From positions 1 through 6,532 of the forward strand of contig JALULU010000326.1 of NCBI GenBank assembly GCA_027040585.1: DNA of 6,532 bases. Direction: 5' to 3'. The notes under the pieces were generated by a model. The model was not told the DNA's origin and searched no databases. It saw only the letters and a program-made list of their open reading frames with translations. Each line of letters begins with the position of its first letter. Within the stretch, counting starts at the first letter, position 1. Shown piece by piece: positions 1 to 4,095 of the stretch. The position numbers and the translations under genes were made by a program. The stretch comes from Acidobacteriota bacterium. GTDB lineage: Bacteria > Acidobacteriota > JAAYUB01 > JAMOQF01.

Positions 1-313
1 TGTTTTTCTTAAAGGGTCCACGGTCATTAATTCTTACAACAACGCTCTTACCATTTCTGATATTTGTAACCCTAACAATTGTTCCAAAGGGAAGTGTATT
101 GTGGGCAGCTGTCATCTTATTCATATCGTAAATCTCACCATTTGCTGTTCTTCTACCCTGAAATTTGGGACCGTACCAGGAGGCATATCCAGTGAGTCTA
201 TACTTTTGTATAACGCTTTCAGGTGGATAAATATTTCTATTACCTCCACCACAGGAAATAATTGTTAAAAGAAATAGAAATAAGATTAAAATTTTAATGA
301 TAATTTTTTTCAT
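1..313 (-). CDS. rlpA: RlpA-family septal ring lytic transglycosylase lipoprotein, 3' end outside the window
   Basis: The first 104 codons are visible; the gene runs off the left edge. Residues 1-20 form a Lys-rich N-terminus and hydrophobic helix ending in a lipobox (I-I-S-C), with Cys21 as the expected lipidated residue, so the protein is probably an envelope lipoprotein. Residues 42-101 are the start of the double-psi beta-barrel domain, with the family signatures GYASWYG (42-48), GRRTANGE (53-60), AAHNTLPFGT (69-78) and VRINDRGPF (93-101). RlpA enzymes cleave glycan strands lacking stem peptides and help daughter cells separate. Glu60, His71 and Asp97 have the spacing I recall for the catalytic Glu, His and Asp of Pseudomonas RlpA. 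A C-terminal SPOR domain, if present, lies outside. The ATG at 313 is the only Met before the signal peptide. There is no Shine-Dalgarno sequence; see the promoter just upstream. Family assignment is secure; exact substrate is inferred. Confidence 0.93.
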   Translation of the reverse strand, partial: MKKIIIKILILFLFLLTIISCGGGNRNIYPPESVIQKYRLTGYASWYGPKFQGRRTANGEIYDMNKMTAAHNTLPFGTIVRVTNIRNGKSVVVRINDRGPFKKN

Positions 314-320
314 AAAAATA

Positions 321-349
321 ATTTTACAATCAAAAGGGCTTTGTGTAAA
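321..349 (-). promoter_or_regulatory. Sigma70-type promoter of rlpA, probably leaderless
   Basis: On the minus strand, TTTACA (349-344) and TAAAAT (326-321) are separated by 17 nt; each differs from consensus by one base. Only seven bases (TATTTTT) separate the -10 box from the rlpA ATG at 313. Transcription would therefore start at or within a base or two of the start codon, consistent with the absence of a ribosome binding site. This is an inference from motif spacing. Confidence 0.5.
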
Positions 350-379
350 TAAAAAAGGAATAGGGAAAAATAATAGAGT

Positions 380-458
380 GGGGTCAGGCCTGTATAATTT
401 AAAATCTAAAGGTACCAGGCACAACATCTCTGAAAAAATCTAAAGGTGCCAGGCAAAA
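380..458 (+). repeat. Cluster of three short GTCAGGCC / GGTRCCAGGCA repeat units
   Basis: GGGGTCAGGCC is at 380-390. A 21-base unit, AAAATCTAAAGGT followed by RCCAGGCA, occurs at 401-421 (A variant) and 435-455 (G variant), with 34 bp between the starts and a single mismatch. The same cores recur in inverted orientation at 536-545 and elsewhere at 1695-1786 and 3512-3545. All copies are intergenic or at gene edges. From memory, similar motifs are scattered in many bacterial genomes, sometimes near IS200/REP-associated transposases; no transposase is present here. Confidence 0.7.
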
Positions 459-535
459 TCTTTTAAATTATCTGATACATATTTTTATTTACCTCTCAAG
501 GAATTTTTCCTGTCCCTGTCTGAAGCAATCTTTCC

Positions 536-568
536 TGCCTGGCACTTATATTTCTGGTACTTATATTT
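536..568 (-). repeat. Inverted copy of the GTGCCAGGCA repeat with a 15-bp tandem duplication
   Basis: TGCCTGGCAC at 536-545 is the exact reverse complement of the core seen at 445-455 and 1774-1785. Overlapping it, CTGGCACTTATATTT (539-553) is followed immediately by CTGGTACTTATATTT (554-568), a tandem pair with one C/T difference. That is the same transition that separates the two upstream units (GGTGCC versus GGTACC). Together with the plus-oriented units at 401-458 this forms a head-to-head arrangement. Confidence 0.6.
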
Positions 569-646
569 TTACTATATCCCATTCACGGGAGAGTGGTTAA
601 AGCCGGATAACTGAATTTTAAATTGACTTATCTGATTTATCTTCCC

Positions 647-1141
647 CTAAAACCCAATCTCACAAAGCGAGATATATTTCATTTTACTCATTATTTTTTC
701 AACAGATAAAATGTTTAGTTTTTCAATCTCATTTAAAAACCCTTTATCCCATCTTAAATTCTCTGATGGGAAAGATTTTACAAGATCTGGGAGAAATTCT
801 GGGGCAATACCTTCCTTAAACAGGAGTTCACACTCTCCAAGTGAACCATACTCATCTACGTGAAAGATAAAAATTCCCATGTTGCTGTTATAGATGAAAT
901 AGCCATTTTCAAAAAAGTCAGATTTTTTTCTGTTTTTTAAGTAGACAGTTCCACAAACATTGTATTCAAGCTGATTGCACTTACATCTGTCAACAACTTC
1001 GTAATTTTTTAAAAGGTGAGCCCTTAAAAAATTGAAATTCATTCCTCTTTCAGGTATGTCCTCTCTGTTAACTTCAAAATACTTAAAAAGAACCCATGCC
1101 AGAAAGTAGTCAAGGTCCTTAAAATCAAAAAAATCTGCCAT
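647..1141 (-). CDS. Hypothetical protein, 164 aa, third gene of the hicBA1 operon
   Basis: I do not recognise this family. It is a complete, probably soluble 164-residue protein with no signal peptide or membrane segment. It has an aromatic/acidic N-terminus (Phe, Asp and Tyr dominate residues 4-24), five Cys (53, 55, 63, 104, 160) including a CxC at 53-55 that could suggest metal or redox chemistry, and a beta-rich middle (residues 60-110). The ATG at 1141 has a good Shine-Dalgarno sequence, AAGGAG at 1153-1148, six bases upstream. It starts 29 bases after the hicA1 stop, so it is very likely co-transcribed. Position suggests an accessory to the TA pair or a passenger gene carried with it; nothing in the sequence decides between them. 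Confidence 0.75.
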   Translation of the reverse strand: MADFFDFKDLDYFLAWVLFKYFEVNREDIPERGMNFNFLRAHLLKNYEVVDRCKCNQLEYNVCGTVYLKNRKKSDFFENGYFIYNSNMGIFIFHVDEYGSLGECELLFKEGIAPEFLPDLVKSFPSENLRWDKGFLNEIEKLNILSVEKIMSKMKYISLCEIGF

Positions 1142-1170
1142 AAAACACTCCTTAAAAATAAAATCACCGA

Positions 1171-1398
1171 TTATTTAAGGAGTTCTTTAATTTCTTTTTT
1201 ACTTATCCCAGCCTGCCTTAAAATTTCATAAAATGTGCCTTTAGGCAAATCCCTCTTGTGAAAAGGTACAATAACTCTCCTTTTATCACCAGGTAAATAG
1301 TAAATATGATGACTTCCCTTTACTCTATCGAGAATAAATCCCTTTTTCTTTAAGATTTTAACAATTTTATGTGGGGTAAAAGAGGGAATATCACCCAT
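1171..1398 (-). CDS. hicA: HicA-family mRNA interferase toxin (YcfA-like)
   Basis: A 75-residue protein with the HicA fold signature. Residues 10-22 form an N-terminal helix and GF turn (KIVKILKKKGFIL). GSHHIY at 28-33 carries the catalytic His30. VIVPFHKRDLPKGT at 42-55 is the second conserved strand and turn. A final helix begins near residue 60 with the usual pattern (ILRQAGISKKEI). HicA toxins are small double-stranded-RNA-binding-fold ribonucleases that cleave mRNA and block translation; HicB neutralises them. The ATG lies inside the end of hicB1 (8-base overlap), so the two are translationally coupled. Length is normal and the catalytic His is present, so the toxin looks intact. It is clearly diverged from the second HicA at 3559-3792, so the two are not a recent duplication. 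Confidence 0.9.
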   Translation of the reverse strand: MGDIPSFTPHKIVKILKKKGFILDRVKGSHHIYYLPGDKRRVIVPFHKRDLPKGTFYEILRQAGISKKEIKELLK

Positions 1399-1621
1399 CA
1401 GTCTCTATTGTAAGGTGGTATTCTAAAATTCTCTCTTTCTCTGGAATTTTATCTCTATGTTTTTTAAGACTTTCAATATAAAGCTCAATAGATTCCCTCG
1501 CCATCTCCATCGCCTCTTCAACTGTATCCCCAAATGTAACACATCCAGGTAAAGATGGAACCATAACAGTATAACCACCTTCTTTTTCTTTTCTCAAAAT
1601 AACGCGGTAGTTTAATTTCAT
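1391..1621 (-). CDS. hicB: HicB-family antitoxin
   Basis: A 76-residue antitoxin when started at the ATG at 1621. The frame is open to an ATG at 1657, but that adds 12 residues (starting MFCYFNNW) unlike the family, and that ATG overlaps the likely -10 box. MKLNYRVILRK matches the usual HicB N-terminus. The degraded RNase-H-like fold shows GGYTVMVPSLPGC (15-27), followed by the TFGDTVEEAMEMARESIELYI-type strand and helix (29-49). The conserved LPGC turn is intact. HicB binds and inhibits HicA, and family members often repress their own promoter. No separate C-terminal DNA-binding domain is visible, so any repression must use the short tail or an unseen surface. It is the first gene of a hicB-hicA-unknown operon. 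The ribosome binding site is weak (AAAGAA). Confidence 0.9.
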   Translation of the reverse strand: MKLNYRVILRKEKEGGYTVMVPSLPGCVTFGDTVEEAMEMARESIELYIESLKKHRDKIPEKERILEYHLTIETDG

Positions 1622-1656
1622 TTCTTTAAAATTCCAATTATTAAAATAACAAAACA

Positions 1657-1684
1657 ATTATACACCATAACACCTGAAAAACAA
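1657..1684 (-). promoter_or_regulatory. Putative promoter of the hicB1 operon
   Basis: A perfect TATAAT (1662-1657) is preceded, with a 16-base spacer, by TTGTTT (1684-1679), a weak -35. Transcription would begin near 1650, leaving a leader of about 30 bases before the ATG at 1621. It would exclude the upstream ATG at 1657, supporting the shorter hicB start. Confidence 0.45.
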
Positions 1685-1694
1685 TACCCATTTG

Positions 1695-1786
1695 GGTGCC
1701 AGGCAAAAATTTTTGGGGGTTTTGAGGTCAGGCCACAATTTGAGGCCTCAATTAGAAATGGTTTAAATGAAATGGTGCCAGGCACA
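1695..1786 (+). repeat. Second cluster of GTGCCAGGC / GTCAGGCC repeats
   Basis: GGTGCCAGGCA occurs at 1695-1705, GAGGTCAGGCCACAA at 1724-1738 and GGTGCCAGGCACA at 1774-1786, all in plus orientation. A perfect 12-bp palindrome, TTGAGGCCTCAA, lies between them at 1740-1751; its left half repeats the TTGAGG at 1722-1727. The cluster separates the divergently transcribed hicB1 operon and the AbiE-like pair. Confidence 0.7.
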
Positions 1787-1855
1787 AAAAACCAATTTGA
1801 TAAATTTTACTTATTGTGCAAAAATAGATGTTGTGGAAAAGTTTGGGAAATTAAA

Positions 1856-2134
1856 ATGAAAATTAAGGGTGAACCTAAAAGGATTAAGTTAAAGTATAAA
1901 GAATGGGTTGAGGTTCCAGAACCTTTTAAAAGGTTTGTCTGGGATAGTGTAGATGGAAAGTCACCCCTTGAGGACATAATTTTAAAAGTTTTAACATATG
2001 GCAGATTTGAGGAGATAAAAACCCTTTTTAAGATGTATCCAGAGGAAACTTACGATATTGCAATGAGATATCCAGATATAAAAAGGGGAGTAAAATACTG
2101 GGTTAAAAGGTGGAAAAGAGAATGGAAAAAATGA
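1856..2134 (+). CDS. Putative antitoxin of an AbiE-like pair (DUF6922-like)
   Basis: A 92-residue basic protein when started at the ATG at 1856. The frame opens at 1772, but that ATG lies inside a repeat unit (giving MVPGTKN) and the extra 28 Cys-rich residues look non-native. The body has a WD near residues 29-30 and then a helix pattern of the form IxxxVLxYGxxEEIxxLFxxY (41-61). It ends in a very basic Trp-rich tail (YWVKRWKREWKK, 81-92). This resembles, from memory, the DUF6922 proteins often encoded just before AbiEii-type nucleotidyltransferases, presumed DNA-binding antitoxins. Its TGA stop overlaps the toxin gene. A weak -35-like TTGATA (1797-1802) has only a poor -10 partner (1820-1825), so I do not annotate a promoter. 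Antitoxin function is inferred mainly from position. Confidence 0.7.
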   Translation: MKIKGEPKRIKLKYKEWVEVPEPFKRFVWDSVDGKSPLEDIILKVLTYGRFEEIKTLFKMYPEETYDIAMRYPDIKRGVKYWVKRWKREWKK

Positions 2135-2682
2135 TATCCCTTGCAAAGAGAATTCAAAAAGTATTCCCAAATTTTTACTTAGCAGGTGGCACAGCAATTA
2201 TGTTTAAGTATAACCACAGAAAAAGTATTGACCTTGACTTCTTTAGTAGCAGAGATTTTTCAAAAAATAGGATGATAAGCAGGGTCAGGAAAAATTTTAA
2301 CATGACTTCTTACGACATACCAGGTGACAACATAGATTTCCTAATTGAAAATTTAAAGGTTTCATTTCTTTTTTTCCCATTTAAAAACGTCTATCCACTT
2401 GAAACCATCATGGAGATAAATATTCCACAAGACTACGACCTCTTTTTGAATAAAATTTATGTATCTGGAAGGAGGATAAACTGGAAGGATCCCTTTGATG
2501 CCGCATATCTACTTAAAAAGCACAATTGGGAAATTAAAAGTGTCAAAAGGGACTTTGAAAAGAAGTTCCCATCTCAATCCTTTGAAATATACCTTGGGGC
2601 AATGGTTAACTTTGAAGACTATCCAGAACTCCCAGATTGGGTTAAGGAAACCCTTGAAAGGTGGGTGGATAGGGAATTTTAA
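2122..2682 (+). CDS. AbiEii/AbiGii-type nucleotidyltransferase toxin
   Basis: A 186-residue DNA polymerase-beta-like nucleotidyltransferase. The core motif is clear: YLAGGTA (19-25) with Gly22-Gly23, then HRKSIDLDFFS (32-42) with metal-binding Asp37 and Asp39. Further on, Lys111 and the GRRINWKDPFDAAYLL segment (116-131, with Lys122, Asp123 and Asp126) match the distal motif of the AbiEii/MenA family. AbiEii and MenA toxins transfer nucleotides, in MenA's case onto tRNA acceptor ends, and halt growth; some defend against phage. This protein is short, near the single-domain end of the family, so target specificity cannot be inferred. Three starts are possible: GTG 2110; ATG 2122 with AAGGTGG eight bases upstream (chosen); and ATG 2131, which makes an ATGA overlap with the antitoxin stop. 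All catalytic residues seem present. Confidence 0.88.
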   Translation: MEKMISLAKRIQKVFPNFYLAGGTAIMFKYNHRKSIDLDFFSSRDFSKNRMISRVRKNFNMTSYDIPGDNIDFLIENLKVSFLFFPFKNVYPLETIMEINIPQDYDLFLNKIYVSGRRINWKDPFDAAYLLKKHNWEIKSVKRDFEKKFPSQSFEIYLGAMVNFEDYPELPDWVKETLERWVDREF

Positions 2683-2786
2683 GTAAGTGTAGCTTTATCT
2701 TAAATCTTAGATACAGATTTTCTCTCTTTAAAGCTTTCAAAAACTTCATGAGCTTAAAAACTCGTTCTCATTTTTAAAAGAGTTAT

Positions 2787-3128
2787 TCAGTTAAGCTTTT
2801 TAACTATCTGAACCAACAAAGGTTTAATTTTTGGAATATCCTCTTTCACAGTTAACCAAACTTCTTCAAAATCCACAGAAAAATAACTGTGGATTATCTT
2901 ATCTCACATGCCAGCCATCTCTTTCCAGGGTATTTCGGGATGTCTATTTCTTACCTCATCTGGCACCTTTTTTGTCGCCTCTCCAATGACCTCCAAACAC
3001 CTTATTACAGCATCACAAGTTTTAATGTCCTTTAAAAACTCATCAAGTGATAGTTCAAGTAGATATTTTTCCGCTCTCTCCATAAATTGTATAATATCAT
3101 TTAAATAAATTTTATAATTTCTTTTCAT
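2787..3128 (-). pseudogene. hepT: HepT-family HEPN toxin interrupted by an in-frame TGA at the catalytic Arg
   Basis: Reading from ATG 3128 gives 74 residues to a TGA at 2906-2904. The same frame then stays open for 38 more codons to a TGA at 2789-2787. Treating the TGA as one residue gives 113 positions, the normal HepT length. Residues 60-74 end in RHPEIPWKEMAGM; family members continue with an Arg that opens the RX4-6HxY active site. Here that position (75) is the stop, followed by DKIIHSYF with His80 and Tyr82, and then the typical tail (VWLTVKEDIPKIK). HepT is an RNase of the HEPN superfamily, silenced when MntA adds AMP to the motif Tyr. The terminated 74-aa product lacks Arg, His and Tyr and should be inactive. 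ATG 3128 overlaps the mntA stop as ATGA. It is a fresh nonsense pseudogene, a sequencing error, or possibly a readthrough gene. Confidence 0.88.
2870..2895 (-). other. Perfect 9-bp hairpin 8 nt downstream of the hepT TGA
   Basis: On the minus strand AATCCACAG (2895-2887) and CTGTGGATT (2878-2870) are exact reverse complements around an 8-nt loop, TTATTTTT. The stem begins after an 8-nt spacer following the TGA. It lies within coding sequence (residues IIHSYFSVDF). There is no T-run typical of an intrinsic terminator on either strand. Confidence 0.6.
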
Positions 3129-3427
3129 ACCTCTATAATCTCTCTTAAAATCCCTTCCTTTAACTCCTTCCTTAAATCTTTTTTAGGTATCACATCTGCT
3201 TTTATGCCAATTAAATTGGTAAGATAATTCTCAAGGGAAATTATGTGGAGTAAACTTACAGTTTTTTTAAATTCTACCAATATATCAATATCACTTCCTC
3301 TTCTCTCTTCACCCCTCACATAGGAACCAAAAAGGGATAGACTTTTAACCTCAAACCTTTCCTCAATTTCCCCTTTCTTGTTTCTTATTTTAACTTTTAT
3401 TGCTTCCAGCGTAATTTTTTTACCCAT
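3125..3427 (-). CDS. mntA: MntA-family minimal nucleotidyltransferase antitoxin
   Basis: A 100-residue MNT-domain protein. The signature GSx10DxD is exact: Gly34-Ser35, ten residues (YVRGEERRGS), then Asp46-Ile-Asp48. A third acidic candidate is Asp78 in IKADVIP. MntA proteins act as antitoxins by transferring AMP from ATP onto a Tyr in the HepT active site. I start at ATG 3427 (MGKKITLEA); the frame extends to a TTG at 3445, but the promoter just upstream would put the transcript start only about nine bases before that codon. It is the first gene of a mntA-hepT operon; the stop and the hepT ATG share the sequence ATGA. The catalytic triad looks intact although its partner hepT is interrupted, so MntA is either orphaned or still serving a readthrough product or a HepT elsewhere. 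Confidence 0.9.
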   Translation of the reverse strand: MGKKITLEAIKVKIRNKKGEIEERFEVKSLSLFGSYVRGEERRGSDIDILVEFKKTVSLLHIISLENYLTNLIGIKADVIPKKDLRKELKEGILREIIEV

Positions 3428-3460
3428 GTTAATGCCAATCAACAAATTATCTGCACTTTT

Positions 3461-3489
3461 ATATTAAACAATATGAAAAGCAAAATCAA
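3461..3489 (-). promoter_or_regulatory. Putative promoter of mntA-hepT
   Basis: TTGATT (3489-3484) and TAATAT (3466-3461) are spaced by 17 nt on the minus strand; each matches four of six consensus bases or so. Transcription would start near 3454, about 27 bases before ATG 3427. No clear Shine-Dalgarno sequence follows. Confidence 0.35.
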
Positions 3490-3510
3490 ATTTTTATTGA
3501 GAAAAATCAC

Positions 3511-3545
3511 ATGCCAGGCAAATTTTAAGGGGCAGACTTTGACAG
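3511..3545 (+). repeat. Isolated copy of the GCCAGGCA / GGGGCAGAC repeat
   Basis: TGCCAGGCA (3512-3520) is followed by GGGGCAGACTTTGACAG (3529-3545). The pair recalls the GTGCCAGGCA plus GGGGTCAGGCC combination at 380-458 and 1695-1786, although this copy is more degenerate. It lies between the mntA promoter and the end of hicA2. Neither this repeat nor the surrounding 3446-3558 stretch encodes anything I can recognise, and I see no terminator for hicA2. Confidence 0.5.
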
Positions 3546-3558
3546 AATTTCCCAGGAA

Positions 3559-3792
3559 CTATTTTTTCAACATATCTTTTAATTCTTCAACTGAAATATT
3601 GACATCGTTTAAAATTGCCTTTAAAAGCTTAGGGTGTAAGATTTTTCCGGCATGAAAGGGAACTGTTACCCTTATTCCCACCTTATTTTTGTATATCTTA
3701 TGGCTGCCACTCTGCCTTGCAAGATAAAAACCCTTATTTTCCAAAACTCTAATTATCTCTTTGGCGGTTATTCTCGGTAACTTCTCAGTCAT
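3559..3792 (-). CDS. hicA: HicA-family mRNA interferase toxin, second locus
   Basis: A 77-residue HicA protein. ITAKEIIRVLENKGFYL (8-24) is the first helix and GF turn. SGSHKIYK (28-35) carries the expected catalytic His31. RVTVPFHAGKILHPKLLKAIL (41-61) is the second conserved block, and a C-terminal helix follows (SVEELKDML). The start ATG overlaps the hicB2 stop as ATGA, so translation is coupled. It is second in a hicB2-hicA2 operon, the same order as the first locus. Identity with the first HicA is limited to motif positions (GSH, VPFH and the GF turn), so each toxin probably pairs only with its own antitoxin. All expected residues are present. Confidence 0.9.
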   Translation of the reverse strand: MTEKLPRITAKEIIRVLENKGFYLARQSGSHKIYKNKVGIRVTVPFHAGKILHPKLLKAILNDVNISVEELKDMLKK

Positions 3793-4013
3793 ACACTTAT
3801 TTCTATTGAGGTAAGGTTAATCACTTCAGGTGAGGGAATATCTTCTTTTTCCTCTAACCTATCAATTATGTGTTGTTTTACAGCATCTTTAATATTTTCT
3901 ATAACCTCTTCATAACTACTTCCCTGGGTATAACATCCCTTAAGTTCAGGACAAAAGGCAAAATAACCATTTTCATCCTTCTCAATAACTACCGAAACTC
4001 TGTATTTTGCCAT
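3789..4013 (-). CDS. hicB: HicB-family antitoxin, second locus
   Basis: A 74-residue HicB protein. MAKYRVSVVIEKDENGYFAFCPELKGCYTQG (1-31) is the typical opening, with a CPELKGC turn in place of the VPSLPGC of the first locus. SYEEVIENIKDAVKQHI (33-49) is the following helix. The tail (VINLTSIEISV) forms the last strand, and no added DNA-binding domain is visible. It inhibits HicA2 by covering its active site. The start is well supported: GGAGG at 4025-4021 lies seven bases before the ATG, the strongest ribosome binding site among the TA genes here, consistent with antitoxin being made in excess of toxin. It overlaps hicA2 by four bases. Confidence 0.9.
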   Translation of the reverse strand: MAKYRVSVVIEKDENGYFAFCPELKGCYTQGSSYEEVIENIKDAVKQHIIDRLEEKEDIPSPEVINLTSIEISV

Positions 4014-4032
4014 CTTTTATCCTCCACCATCT

Positions 4033-4061
4033 ATTTTAAAGCCCATAAACAAAATTGGCAA
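4033..4061 (-). promoter_or_regulatory. Sigma70-type promoter of hicB2-hicA2
   Basis: TTGCCA (4061-4056) and TAAAAT (4038-4033) are 17 nt apart on the minus strand, each one base from consensus. The start site would fall near 4026, placing the GGAGG ribosome binding site almost at the 5' end of the mRNA with a leader of about 13 bases. This makes the TA operon independent of the efflux operon upstream. No clean operator palindrome was seen. Confidence 0.55.
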
Positions 4062-4095
4062 CAACTTTTAAGCGTTAGTCTTTGATAAAAATTTC

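Larger units (their letters stand above)
314..646. other. Gene-free intergenic stretch between rlpA and the 164-aa gene
   Basis: About 330 bases with no convincing reading frame on either strand. It holds the rlpA promoter, a cluster of short GTGCCAGGC-type repeats (annotated separately), a tRNA D-arm-like sequence near 585-613 with no matching T-arm, and an imperfect inverted repeat at 606-632 just after the 164-aa gene. I see no clear terminator: no GC-rich hairpin is followed by a T-run. Confidence 0.6.

Noticed and set aside
380..568. CRISPR array
   Set aside because: Units are irregularly spaced, partly inverted and recur at other intergenic sites; there are no uniform spacers and no cas genes.
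1991..2197. Minus-strand 68-codon frame opposite the AbiE-like pair
   Set aside because: It spans the overlap of two genes with clear family features, and its hydrophobic, Phe-rich composition is what antisense of Lys/Glu-rich genes gives.
2683..2786. Possible remnant of another minus-strand gene (short peptide HEVFESFKERKSVSKI)
   Set aside because: It is broken by stops on both sides, has no recognisable family and is too short to separate from chance. No clear terminator was found between the convergent genes either.
2904..2906. Genome-wide reassignment of TGA to a sense codon
   Set aside because: hicB1, the AbiE partner, mntA, hicB2 and hepT itself all end in TGA at positions that fit family length and overlap architecture; only one internal TGA is seen.
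2904..3128. A complete 74-aa HepT
   Set aside because: The reading frame downstream of the TGA continues with unmistakable HepT sequence for 38 codons, so the short product is a truncation of a 113-position gene.
3428..3445. Upstream TTG start for mntA adding six residues (MLIGIN)
   Set aside because: The likely transcript start is about nine bases before it, and MGKKITLEA is a normal family N-terminus.
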